Source: Thermovibrio sp. (GTDB lineage: Bacteria; Aquificota; Desulfurobacteriia; Desulfurobacteriales; Desulfurobacteriaceae). From it: 64,000 nucleotides of DNA. Shown here in pieces: positions 16,618 through 24,658 of this stretch. The notes beneath the pieces are model-generated. The model was not told the origin of the DNA. It searched no databases and worked only from the letters and a program-made list of their open reading frames with translations. How positions within the stretch are numbered: the first letter of the stretch is position 1; every line of letters starts with the position of its first letter. The stretch spans positions 62,001-126,000 of the forward strand of contig QOAO01000009.1 in the NCBI GenBank assembly GCA_003978105.1. Direction: 5' to 3'. The position numbers and the translations under genes were made by a program.

Positions 16618-17512
16618 ATCCGGTTATGTGGCAATTCTTGGAAGGCCTAACGTTGGAAAATCAACTCTACTAAACAGCCTACTTGGAACAAAGGTTGCAA
16701 TTGTTACAGATAAGCCACAAACAACGAGACACAGAATTATTGGTGTTAAACACATGAAGGATGCTCAAATTGTGTTCTTGGATACGCCTGGCATTCATAA
16801 AGAGAAGTTTGAGCTCAACAGGTACATGAACGAAATAGCCTTCAGTGTTATTCCCGATGCGGATGTTATTCTCTTTCTGATTGATTCGAGGGAAGGTTTA
16901 ACAGAGGCAGATAGAAAAATTCTTGAAAGGATAGGTGAGGAAAGGAGAAAGGACTCAAAGGTTATTGTAGTTTTGAACAAAATAGACGGGGTGAAGAAGG
17001 AGGAGCTCCTTCCACTAATAGATAGAATAAGCAAGGAGTTTCCATTTGTTAACGACATTGTTCCAATTTCGGCAACAAGGGGAACAAACCTTGATAGACT
17101 GCTTGATTTAATAGTTAAGTACCTCCCAGAGGGTCCTAAGTACTATGAAGAACATATGGTTACAGACCAGCCCTTAGACCAGTTTATAGCGGAGATAATC
17201 AGAGAAAAAATCATGCTTTTAACAAGAGAGGAAGTTCCACATGCAACAACTGTTCAGGTTGTAAGCATCCAACCTGGGGATAGGAATCCCAAGATGTTGG
17301 TTATTGATGCTGACATAATAGTGGAAAAGGATTCTCAGAAGGCAATTGTTATAGGGAAGGGCGGTCAGAGATTGAAGAAGATAGGACAGCTTGCAAGGGA
17401 GGAACTTGAGCAGCTTTTAAACAAGAAGGTTTACCTGAGGCTCTGGGTAAAGGTTAAGGAGGATTGGAGGAGCAGGCCAGAACAGCTGAGGGGACTCGGA
17501 TACTCTTACTAA
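16595..17512 (+). CDS. era: ribosome-maturation GTPase Era
   Basis: Era binds GTP and the 3' end of 16S rRNA to check 30S assembly. The G1 motif is GRPNVGKST (residues 15-23), the G3 region LDTPGIH, and G4 NKID. A C-terminal KH domain (about 200-300) contains VIGKGGQRLKKIG. At 305 aa it is standard. The TTG start at 16595 follows GGAGGGAAAGAG and overlaps the end of ribF by 23 bases. Confidence 0.96.
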   Translation: MEEEKKFKSGYVAILGRPNVGKSTLLNSLLGTKVAIVTDKPQTTRHRIIGVKHMKDAQIVFLDTPGIHKEKFELNRYMNEIAFSVIPDADVILFLIDSREGLTEADRKILERIGEERRKDSKVIVVLNKIDGVKKEELLPLIDRISKEFPFVNDIVPISATRGTNLDRLLDLIVKYLPEGPKYYEEHMVTDQPLDQFIAEIIREKIMLLTREEVPHATTVQVVSIQPGDRNPKMLVIDADIIVEKDSQKAIVIGKGGQRLKKIGQLAREELEQLLNKKVYLRLWVKVKEDWRSRPEQLRGLGYSY

Positions 17513-17521
17513 GGAGAGGGT

Positions 17522-17920
17522 GTGAGTAGAAAAATTAAAGTATTTTTAATTTACGCTTACAGTTTTATTTTCCTCTATATGTTTAACAGCTTAGTAACAT
17601 GGCTCTTTGTGAGATTTAAACTATCTCCCTTTATCGGTACATTTTTAGAAGCTTTTATAATGATTGTTGGACTTTTTTTCTCATTCCGTTATTTAATAAG
17701 GAAGCACTATTTGGTTGATGACGATAAACTTATAACGAAAGCTTGGCTTTTTCACTTTATACCCTTCATAGTGACTTCCTTTCTCCTCTTTTTCCTTATT
17801 TTCTCATTCATAAAAGTTCCTTCATTTGCAATTTTTGTTTACCTCAACTTGGATATCCTACTCCTGTTCTTTACGTACAAGTTTGCAGTCGAGAAATTCA
17901 TAGAGGAGAAAAATGGTTAA
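17522..17920 (+). CDS. small four-helix membrane protein, unknown (tandem copy 1)
   Basis: This 132-residue hydrophobic protein shows four predicted membrane helices (about residues 7-28, 35-55, 72-93 and 98-118), with a charged loop HYLVDDDKLITKAW between helices 2 and 3. I do not recognise the family. The next gene encodes a protein of the same size and layout that shares the spaced pattern D-x-K-x-I-x2-AW-x3-FI-x-FIV, so the two are probably diverged duplicates and perhaps a heterodimer. The GTG start follows AAGGAGAGGG. It lies between era and an rRNA pseudouridine synthase in one operon. Function unknown. Confidence 0.75.
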   Translation: MSRKIKVFLIYAYSFIFLYMFNSLVTWLFVRFKLSPFIGTFLEAFIMIVGLFFSFRYLIRKHYLVDDDKLITKAWLFHFIPFIVTSFLLFFLIFSFIKVPSFAIFVYLNLDILLLFFTYKFAVEKFIEEKNG

Positions 17921-18326
17921 ATACTTTCAAGGCGCTGCCTTTTACCTGTTTTTCTATTTAATCTTAGGACTTATAAATTCACTAATAATGTATGCCAGCG
18001 TTAAGTTTTTACACATAACTCCCACTATTATTTTAGGATTCTTGATATTTCTAACCATTTTTGTCCTCTATTTTGGATTTAAAAAATCAATAGAAGTTGT
18101 CTTTGGAATTAGGTCAGAGGATAAAAGGATAATTCTTGCCTGGATTATTCAATTTATAACATTTATAGTTCTGTCAAGTTTTATTGAGATTCAAATTTCA
18201 AAATTTATCTCAAAAGTTAAACTTTTTCAGATACTTTCTGTTTTTATAAACTTCACTATTTTCTTTGTTACATACTGGTTGAGCATTAAAGTAATTGTTA
18301 TGAGGGAAAGACTTGAGGTTGGATAG
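17913..18326 (+). CDS. small four-helix membrane protein, unknown (tandem copy 2)
   Basis: This 137-residue protein has four hydrophobic segments (about residues 8-28, 36-55, 74-95 and 102-125) and the loop FGIRSEDKRIILAW matching the charged loop of the preceding gene. The ATG overlaps the end of copy 1 by 8 bases, and its own end overlaps the following TTG start by 14 bases, so all three are likely translated together. No enzymatic motif is visible. It could be a transporter subunit, a small-molecule permease or a membrane scaffold; the sequence does not decide. Confidence 0.75.
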   Translation: MVKYFQGAAFYLFFYLILGLINSLIMYASVKFLHITPTIILGFLIFLTIFVLYFGFKKSIEVVFGIRSEDKRIILAWIIQFITFIVLSSFIEIQISKFISKVKLFQILSVFINFTIFFVTYWLSIKVIVMRERLEVG

Positions 18327-19029
18327 GCTACTATCCCTATCAGGATTTGGGAGTCGCTCTGAAGTAAAGAGGCTAATTAAAAAGGGAAGAGTAGAGGTTA
18401 ACGGAGAAATCGTAAAAGAGCCTTCCTTTCAAGTCAACCCTGAAGTGGATGAGGTAACAGTTAACGGAGAACCTGTCGCTTACGAGGAGAATTACTACCT
18501 AATCCTGAACAAACCAGCCGGATACATAACTTCAACAAAGGACAGAGAACTTACAGTTATGGAACTCGTTTCTGACATTCCAAAATTTGAAAGGCTCTTT
18601 CCAGTTGGAAGGTTGGACAAGGACGCAGAGGGACTCCTTTTCATAACCTCTGACGGTGAACTTGCCCACAGGTTGACCCATCCTAAGTGGAAGGTACCCA
18701 AAACTTACTATGTTGTAGTTGAAGGGGAAGTAGGAGAGGAAGAGCTGGAACCCTTAAGGAAGGGGATTCAACTTAAAGACTTTAAAACTAAACCGGCTGA
18801 GGTAGAAATTCTAAGTTCTGGAGAGGAAAGCTCAGAGTTAAAGATAACAATAAAGGAAGGAAAGTACCACCAGGTAAAGAGGATGTTTTCTGCAATAGGT
18901 CATCCCGTTAAGTATTTAAAGAGGACAAGATTCGGAAATTTAGAACTTGGAGAACTCCCCGTAGGAGAGTACAGGCACCTAACTGAGGAGGAACTCCAGA
19001 AACTTAAAAAGTTGGTTAAATTAATCTAA
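18313..19029 (+). CDS. 16S/23S rRNA pseudouridine synthase, RsuA/RluB family
   Basis: This is the second RsuA-family enzyme in the window (238 aa). The S4 domain starts MRLDRLLSLSGFGSR, and the catalytic aspartate is in GRLDKDAEGLL (Asp102). The DKDAEG wording and shorter C-terminus are closer to RsuA (16S U516) than to RluB, but this is a weak guide. The TTG start at 18313 has AGGGAAAG upstream. Its stop overlaps the convergent hisH stop by 4 bases. Confidence 0.9.
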   Translation: MRLDRLLSLSGFGSRSEVKRLIKKGRVEVNGEIVKEPSFQVNPEVDEVTVNGEPVAYEENYYLILNKPAGYITSTKDRELTVMELVSDIPKFERLFPVGRLDKDAEGLLFITSDGELAHRLTHPKWKVPKTYYVVVEGEVGEEELEPLRKGIQLKDFKTKPAEVEILSSGEESSELKITIKEGKYHQVKRMFSAIGHPVKYLKRTRFGNLELGELPVGEYRHLTEEELQKLKKLVKLI

Positions 19030-19640
19030 CTTTTACAGAAGTTTAAAAAGTTCTCCAAAAGTCTTAATCCTACCTTTTGGCTCTTTTCAGGATGAAATTG
19101 AGTGGCAAAAACGTTCTCAAATTCGATTGACGATGTAAAGTAAATTCCGTAGTCCGTTTCTGTCAAAACAACACTTTTACTTGAAGGTTTTACGTAATAG
19201 GAGTGAACAAAGTAGAAAAATTCTCCCTCTCTAATTCCTTCCAAAAGTTTTGACTCCTTTTTTTTGTATATCTGATTCCAACCCATGTGGGGAATCTTGT
19301 AGTCCTTTGATAATTTAAACCTTACAACTTCTCCCTTAATGACTCCCAAACCCTCTGTCTCTCCGAACTCGTAACTCTTTTCAAAGAGGAGTTGAAGCCC
19401 AAGACATATTCCTAAGAACGGTTTTCCATTTTTAATTTCTTCAACGATCGGTTCCCAAAGGCCAAGTTTCTTCAAATTACTAACTGCATCTCTAAAGGCA
19501 CCAACGCCCGGTAAGACTATTCCTCTTGCATCTTTCAAATCCATAGGATTTGATGTTACTTTCACCGTAGCTCCAACATGCTCCAAAGCCTTGCTCACAC
19601 TCCTTAAATTTCCCATTCCGTAGTCAACAACTGCAATCAC
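19026..19640 (-). CDS. hisH: imidazole glycerol phosphate synthase, glutaminase subunit HisH
   Basis: HisH hydrolyses glutamine and passes ammonia to HisF in histidine synthesis. It is a class I glutamine amidotransferase with the nucleophile in LGICLGLQLL (Cys79) and the catalytic histidine in TQFHPEKS, plus the PGVGAF oxyanion-strand motif. At 204 aa it is the usual length. Oddly it is not in a his operon: its start overlaps the stop of the mlaD-like gene by 4 bases, so it is co-transcribed with lipid-transport genes. Confidence 0.95.
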   Translation of the reverse strand: MIAVVDYGMGNLRSVSKALEHVGATVKVTSNPMDLKDARGIVLPGVGAFRDAVSNLKKLGLWEPIVEEIKNGKPFLGICLGLQLLFEKSYEFGETEGLGVIKGEVVRFKLSKDYKIPHMGWNQIYKKKESKLLEGIREGEFFYFVHSYYVKPSSKSVVLTETDYGIYFTSSIEFENVFATQFHPEKSQKVGLRLLENFLNFCKS

Positions 19641-20938
19641 TTTATACCTCCGGGCATAGAACCTAAAAGGTACTTAATATCCTCATCTCCAAAGAGAACA
19701 CCCATACCTACAAATGCTCCCCTCCAATTGTGGTAGAGGAGCTCATCCCCTCCTCCGTATACGAACCAGTTCTTCTTTAAAAAGTACCTAACTCCAACTC
19801 TAAGGTGAGGAGGAATGTCGTCGCCGTCAGAGTTCTTCCTTCCCGTGTCCCAGATATCTGATGTAAAGATTAGCTTTGGACTGTATATGTAATCTAAACC
19901 GAACCCTCCTGTGCTTTCCTTTAATCCTCCCCTTAGAACAAACTTTCCTCCCTCGTGGAGCCATTTATCATCAAAAACCCTTGCATACTGGAGGGTAAAC
20001 TCAGTTCTGTAGTTTGTCTCGATTTCCTCCTGCCAGTGGGGAGACGAACCTGATGAGATGTAGTATTTCTTCCTCTCAACCTTACCCTGAGAGTCTCCAA
20101 CAATCTCAAGCAAGTAGTAGTGGTCATTCGAGGGAACAATTTGGAAGGTAAAGGCTCCCCTTCCCTCTCCCGTTCTCGTGTTAACGTCCCCTCTAAATCC
20201 TATGTAAGTTTTTGTATTCTCCACCTTACTTGCAAGTTTTCCAAGTGTCTCTGTCGTCCTTGTTAGATTTTGGTAGAGCTTTTCGTCGTTAAAGAGCTTT
20301 CCAATAGTTCCATTCCCTTGGTTAACCTTGGCAAGAATCTCCTTAAGCTCTGCCGTTGTTTTTTCTATATTCTCTAAAGTGGTTTGAATCTCCCTAGTGT
20401 TTTCTTCGTTGAGAATCTGATTCAGCCTTTCTGTTAAGTCGTCAAGGTTTTGAGCAATTTTCGGTGCTTTTTCAGAGGCTTCCTTCAGGTTAACAACAAT
20501 TTCCCTAACATCCTCTCTATTCTCAAGTGTCATCTGTGAAAGCTGCGATGTGAGGGTATTTACATTTTCAAGAACCTGAGGGAGGTCCTCCTTCAACATT
20601 TCGGAAAGGGAAAGGGCATTCTCAAGAACCTTTTTTATCGTTCTTCTATTTTCTTCAACAACGGAGTTCAAATTTACAACTGCTTTGTTTACGCTACTTG
20701 TAAGCTGGGAAACCTTGTCCATTACTATTGCTATCCTGTTTCTTCCGTCTGGAGTTGTGACCGCCTGATTAAACTTCGTTAGAAGTTCGTTTAGAGAGGT
20801 CATCACTTCGTCCATTGAAGAGGGAATCTGAGTGTTTTGAATAACGGAGTTTGGCTTTAATGGAGGAGCCGGTGGATTTCCCGGGGATATTTCAACGTAC
20901 TTCTCTCCCATAAGTCCTCTCAATCTTTGCAACGGCAT
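19637..20938 (-). CDS. mlaD: MlaD-like MCE protein, C-terminal part after an apparent frameshift
   Basis: This frame continues the MCE lipid-transport protein begun at 21215. It opens, probably not as a true start, with MPLQRLRGLMGEKYVEI; the GLMGEKYVEI strand is the end of the MCE domain and belongs in frame with the upstream piece. Next comes a long helical/coiled-coil region (about residues 40-250, rich in NLxxLxxxLN repeats). Last is a beta-strand-rich C-terminal region with RVGVRYFLKKNWFVYGG and WRGAFVGMGVLFG, resembling barrel-like tails of other long MCE proteins. Role: periplasmic phospholipid shuttle with MlaE/MlaF. Confidence 0.85.
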   Translation of the reverse strand: MPLQRLRGLMGEKYVEISPGNPPAPPLKPNSVIQNTQIPSSMDEVMTSLNELLTKFNQAVTTPDGRNRIAIVMDKVSQLTSSVNKAVVNLNSVVEENRRTIKKVLENALSLSEMLKEDLPQVLENVNTLTSQLSQMTLENREDVREIVVNLKEASEKAPKIAQNLDDLTERLNQILNEENTREIQTTLENIEKTTAELKEILAKVNQGNGTIGKLFNDEKLYQNLTRTTETLGKLASKVENTKTYIGFRGDVNTRTGEGRGAFTFQIVPSNDHYYLLEIVGDSQGKVERKKYYISSGSSPHWQEEIETNYRTEFTLQYARVFDDKWLHEGGKFVLRGGLKESTGGFGLDYIYSPKLIFTSDIWDTGRKNSDGDDIPPHLRVGVRYFLKKNWFVYGGGDELLYHNWRGAFVGMGVLFGDEDIKYLLGSMPGGIK

Positions 20939-21215
20939 TTTTATAGAGATTAACAGGTTTAAATAGGAGAATCTTCACTTTGGCCTTTCCATCAACAACA
21001 TCAACGGACAAAACCTTTCCAACTGTAACACCTGCAACCCTAACCGGAGCATCCTTCTCAAGACCTGCCGCATTCTTAAAGTAGACAGTATAATCCTCGT
21101 GGTACTTCCCTCTTTGAAACTTTAACGGCTCTATCGTTGTTGCTATTATTCCAAGTCCTACCAATCCTGCAACTACAAAGGCTCCTACCTTTGCCTCTAA
21201 AGTCAACCTACCCAT
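20892..21215 (-). CDS. mlaD: MlaD-like MCE protein, N-terminal part before an apparent frameshift
   Basis: This part encodes a membrane anchor (about residues 9-27, VGAFVVAGLVGLGIIATTI) and most of the MCE domain: YFKNAAGLEKDAPVRVAGV and VGKVLSVDVVDGKAKV. It then runs into an unrelated-looking ERTYGREVR tail and a TGA. Skipping one base near 20921 joins AVAKI directly to RGLMGEKYVEI in the other frame, which restores the conserved last strand. The start overlaps the mlaF stop by 8 bases. A sequencing error, a real mutation or a recoding event could explain the break. Confidence 0.85.
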   Translation of the reverse strand: MGRLTLEAKVGAFVVAGLVGLGIIATTIEPLKFQRGKYHEDYTVYFKNAAGLEKDAPVRVAGVTVGKVLSVDVVDGKAKVKILLFKPVNLYKNAVAKIERTYGREVR

Positions 21216-21981
21216 TTTCTCTCTCCAAAACAGCAGTTATAGGCCCTTCGGGCTCCCCATTTATAAACTGCTTAACAACAGGATTTTCGCTTCTCTTAAT
21301 TTCATCCGGCGTTCCAATCTCAACAATTTTTCCGTTAAATAGAATTGCGATTCTGTCTGCGATTCTAAAGGCACTCGTAACATCGTGGCTTACAACAACA
21401 CAGGTTTTGTTGAACTCCCTTTTTAACCTTAAAACTAATCTATCAAGGATTGCTGTCATAACAGGGTCTAAACCGCTTGTCGGCTCGTCAAAAAGGATAC
21501 AATTTGGATTCATGCAGAGAGCTCTTGCAACAGCAACCCTCTTTCTCATACCACCTGAGAGCTCCGAAGGATAAAGGTCTTCTGTTCCGGAAAGTCCCAA
21601 GAGGGATAGGTAATAACTTGCCTTTTCCCTTGCTATTTTTTTCTTAACTCCCTTCTTCTCTATCAGGTAGAAGGCAACGTTGTACCAGACAGGGTAGGAG
21701 TCAAAGAGAGCGCCACTCTGAAAAACGTACGTGAGAGTTTCTCTGAACTTTTCAAGTTCCTCATCCTTTAGTTTTAGAACGTCCATTCCGTAAACAAAAA
21801 TTTCTCCCTCGTCAGGTTCAATGAGCTTTGCTATCTGTTTAAGGAGAACACTCTTTCCCGTCCCGGAAGGTCCCATTATTACAAAGACTTCACCATCATA
21901 AACTGTAAAACTTACCCCATTATGAACAACCTTCTCCCCAAAACTCTTTCTTAAGTTCCGAACTACTATTGCCTCTTTCAT
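21208..21981 (-). CDS. mlaF: ABC transporter ATP-binding protein MlaF
   Basis: This is the ATPase of the Mla/MCE phospholipid transporter at the inner membrane. Walker A is GPSGTGKSV (near residue 36), the Q-loop YVFQSGALFDS (the ALFDS wording is typical of MlaF), the signature LSGGMRKRVAVARA, Walker B CILFDEPTSGLDP and the switch histidine SHD. At 257 aa it is the normal size. Its ATG overlaps the mlaE stop by 4 bases. Confidence 0.94.
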   Translation of the reverse strand: MKEAIVVRNLRKSFGEKVVHNGVSFTVYDGEVFVIMGPSGTGKSVLLKQIAKLIEPDEGEIFVYGMDVLKLKDEELEKFRETLTYVFQSGALFDSYPVWYNVAFYLIEKKGVKKKIAREKASYYLSLLGLSGTEDLYPSELSGGMRKRVAVARALCMNPNCILFDEPTSGLDPVMTAILDRLVLRLKREFNKTCVVVSHDVTSAFRIADRIAILFNGKIVEIGTPDEIKRSENPVVKQFINGEPEGPITAVLERENG

Positions 21982-22763
21982 AGGTTGAACAACCTCAAGA
22001 TGTAGGTAATCAGGTAGTCAAAAATGAGAATGGCCATTGATGAACTAACTACGGCCTTTGTAGTGGACTCCCCCACTCCCTTTGCTCCACCTCTTGTATA
22101 GTATCCGTAAAAACAGCTTATCGTTGAAAGTAAAAAGCCAAAAACTGCTGCCTTTATAAGACCGTGGTAAACGTCGTCCATTTCAGTTAGGTTCTGAGTA
22201 TACCTGAGGTAGAGTGTTTTATTTACACCAAAAAGAAAAACACTTACTATGTATCCACCCATGTAGCCTATAATGTCTGAAAAGAGTGTCAATACAACAG
22301 TTGAAATAATTGTTGTATAAACTCTTGGGGATATTAGATACTTAATTGGATTTACGGCCATCATCTCAAGTGCATCTATCTGTTCAGTTACCCTCATAGT
22401 TCCAATCTCTGCAGCCATTGCAGAACCTGAACGGGCAGTAACGAGGAGGGAGGATAAAACCGGCCCTAACTCCCTTGCCATTGCAATCGCAACAACGGCT
22501 CCAATCATGTATTCAGCGTTAAATCGATGGAAGGCAGAGTAGGTTTCAAGGGCAATAACTCCTCCTGTAAACAATGAGGTAATAGCTATAACGGGAAATG
22601 AGTTAGCTCCAATATCTGCCAAGTAGTATATGTATCTCTCAAGCCTGAAGGGGGGCTTAAAAGCAATCGATAGGGATTTGACGGATAGCAGGAACCACCC
22701 TCCCCAAAACTCCAGGAAGAAGATAACACCTCTTCCTATCCTTTCCAAAAGTTCAACTATCAA
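21978..22763 (-). CDS. mlaE: ABC transporter permease MlaE
   Basis: MlaE is the membrane subunit of the MCE lipid transporter. It is 261 aa with an N-terminal amphipathic segment and about five membrane helices. Family hallmarks are RSGSAMAAEIGTMRVTEQIDALEMMAVNP and the GGAKGVGESTTKAVV loop. The TTG start at 22763 is preceded by AGGAG. A TATAAT on the minus strand (22805-22800) is the likely -10 element, and the palindrome at 22814-22831 sits just upstream of it. First gene of mlaE-mlaF-mlaD-hisH. Confidence 0.94.
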   Translation of the reverse strand: MIVELLERIGRGVIFFLEFWGGWFLLSVKSLSIAFKPPFRLERYIYYLADIGANSFPVIAITSLFTGGVIALETYSAFHRFNAEYMIGAVVAIAMARELGPVLSSLLVTARSGSAMAAEIGTMRVTEQIDALEMMAVNPIKYLISPRVYTTIISTVVLTLFSDIIGYMGGYIVSVFLFGVNKTLYLRYTQNLTEMDDVYHGLIKAAVFGFLLSTISCFYGYYTRGGAKGVGESTTKAVVSSSMAILIFDYLITYILRLFNL

Positions 22764-22799
22764 AGGGAACTCCTACAGTTCATTCATTTAACTATTAGA

Positions 22800-22805
22800 A
22801 TTATA
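22800..22805 (-). promoter_or_regulatory. candidate -10 element for the mlaE operon
   Basis: TATAAT reads on the minus strand 36 bases upstream of the mlaE start codon. No good -35 hexamer is seen at 16-18 bases; that space is occupied by the TTTAGTA/TACTAAA palindrome, consistent with an activator or repressor acting there. Confidence 0.45.
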
Positions 22806-22813
22806 AGCAAATT

Positions 22814-22831
22814 TTTAGTAAAAATACTAAA
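22814..22831. promoter_or_regulatory. candidate operator, TTTAGTA-AAAA-TACTAAA
   Basis: This perfect 7+4+7 palindrome lies between the divergent mlaE and ychF genes. It has the same half-sites as the operator candidates at 8237 and 10594 but a 4-base instead of a 2-base centre, so it may bind the same regulator less well or a relative of it. Confidence 0.4.
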
Positions 22832-22863
22832 TTTGAACTGGACAAAATTGGAGGAGCTGAGAA

Positions 22864-23967
22864 ATGGGATTTAACTGTGGAATTGTTGGTCTACCAAACG
22901 TAGGAAAGTCGACCCTTTTTAATGCTTTAACGAATACAATGAAAGCTGAAGCGGCAAATTACCCTTTCTGTACGATTGAACCTAACGTTGGAGTTGTTGA
23001 GGTTCCGGATGAGAGGCTCTACAAAATAGCTGAATTGGTGAAACCTAAAAAGATTACTCCTACAACGATTGAGTTTGTTGATATAGCTGGCCTTGTTAGA
23101 GGAGCAAGTAAAGGAGAAGGATTAGGAAATCAATTCCTTGCAAACATTAGAAATGTTGATGCTGTTGCTCACGTCGTTAGGTGCTTCCAGGATGAAAATG
23201 TCGTTCACGTTGATGGAAACGTTAACCCTTTAAGGGATATTGAGACGATAAATCTTGAGCTGATTTTTAAGGATTTGGAGAGTGTAGAGAAGAGGCTCCA
23301 GAGGGTTTCAAAGCAGGCAAAGAGCGGCGATAAAAGGGCAAGGATAGAGGTAGAAGCCCTTGAGAAACTAAAAAGCATCTTAGAAAACGGAAAGAGAATA
23401 CATCCTTTCCTAAGCGAACTGAGTGACGGAGAAAAAAGAGTTGTTAAAGAACTCCAGCTCTTAACTGCAAAGCCCGTTATGTACATCGCAAATGTTGATG
23501 AGGAAGGGCTATTTGAGGACAACGACTTGGTTAAATCGGTTAGGGAGCTTGCAGAGAAGGAGAGAGCTCCCGTCGTGAAAATTTGCGCAAAGATTGAGGC
23601 GGAACTTTCGGAGCTCCCTCCAGAGGAGAAGGAGGAATTCCTCAAGGAACTTGGATTGGAGGAGCCTGGACTTAACTCAGTTATAAGGGAAGGGTACAAA
23701 CTCCTTAACCTTATAACCTTTTTCACGGCAGGAGAGCCGGAAGTTAAGGCCTGGACGGTAAAAAAGGGGACAAAGGCACCTCAGGCAGCTGGAAAGATTC
23801 ATTCAGACATTGAGAGGGGATTTATCAGAGCTGAGGTCATAAAGTACGAGGATTTAATCAGAGAGGGTTCACTTCAGGCCTGCAGAGAGAAGGGGCTTAT
23901 GAGGCTCGAAGGAAAGGATTACGAAGTTCAGGATGGGGACATAATTTACTTTAGGTTTAACGTTTAA
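22864..23967 (+). CDS. ychF: redox-regulated ATPase YchF (OLA1/Obg family)
   Basis: YchF is a ribosome-binding P-loop protein that prefers ATP over GTP and influences translation-start fidelity and oxidative-stress response. The P-loop is GLPNVGKST (residues 9-17), the G3 region [14 protein letters not shown], and the nucleotide-specificity motif is N-V-D-E rather than NKxD, which fits ATP use. A coiled-coil insert spans about 140-200 and the TGS-like domain with [18 protein letters not shown] is C-terminal. It is 367 aa. GGAGGAGCTGAGAA precedes the ATG. Confidence 0.96.
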   Translation: MGFNCGIVGLPNVGKSTLFNALTNTMKAEAANYPFCTIEPNVGVVEVPDERLYKIAELVKPKKITPTTIEFVDIAGLVRGASKGEGLGNQFLANIRNVDAVAHVVRCFQDENVVHVDGNVNPLRDIETINLELIFKDLESVEKRLQRVSKQAKSGDKRARIEVEALEKLKSILENGKRIHPFLSELSDGEKRVVKELQLLTAKPVMYIANVDEEGLFEDNDLVKSVRELAEKERAPVVKICAKIEAELSELPPEEKEEFLKELGLEEPGLNSVIREGYKLLNLITFFTAGEPEVKAWTVKKGTKAPQAAGKIHSDIERGFIRAEVIKYEDLIREGSLQACREKGLMRLEGKDYEVQDGDIIYFRFNV

Positions 23968-24614
23968 TGAAGGTAAAGGGAATTGTTCTAAGGAGTAAAA
24001 ACTTAGGAGATAGGTTGAGACACTTATCCCTCTACACGGATAGGTTGGGTAGGATTAATCTTATCTTTAAGCTCGATAATTCACAGTTTCCATTGAAGTA
24101 TGAACCCTTCTCTGTAAGTGAGTTTGAATTACTTCAAAAGGAAGATAGGTGGGAGTTGAAAGGAGCAAAGCTATTAGAGGAAAACTTTCCACAGACCTTT
24201 GATGAACTGATTTATAGATCCAAAATTTCAAAGCTAATCTACCCTTACGAGTTACAGCCGAGCAAAAAGCTTTTTAACTTAATAAGAACTTACTTACGTT
24301 TAAATAATAGTTTTAAGCTTTCCTACGTGGCTTTTCTGTCGAAGTTTCTCTACATTGAAGGGATATTCCCAAGGCTCTTCAGCTGTGTTAGGTGTGGTTC
24401 TAAGGGGATTTCCGGATTTTCCTTTGAGGAAGGGGGAGTCGTCTGTGAAAACTGCAAAAGGGAGGGGGAAATTGACTGGAACAGGCTCTCTTCCCTTCAG
24501 CTAAGGGAGATAACGAAAGGGGCAATAAGTGAAATCAAGAAAAAAAAATTCAATCAACTCAATAGAATAAGGTATGCCCTTGAGAAACATGCACAGTATC
24601 GATTAAACAAATAA
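23967..24614 (+). CDS. recO: DNA recombination/repair protein RecO
   Basis: RecO loads RecA on gapped DNA with RecR and anneals SSB-coated strands. The N-terminal OB fold (about 1-75) has the [15 protein letters not shown] opening. The helical C-terminal part carries a zinc site with CVRCG and CENCK (about residues 139-160). At 215 aa it is slightly short but complete. Its ATG shares the TAATG junction with the ychF stop, implying translational coupling. Confidence 0.9.
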   Translation: MKVKGIVLRSKNLGDRLRHLSLYTDRLGRINLIFKLDNSQFPLKYEPFSVSEFELLQKEDRWELKGAKLLEENFPQTFDELIYRSKISKLIYPYELQPSKKLFNLIRTYLRLNNSFKLSYVAFLSKFLYIEGIFPRLFSCVRCGSKGISGFSFEEGGVVCENCKREGEIDWNRLSSLQLREITKGAISEIKKKKFNQLNRIRYALEKHAQYRLNK

Positions 24615-24658
24615 ATTTGATATAGTTTAATTCTTGAAATGCAATTAACGGAGGAAAA

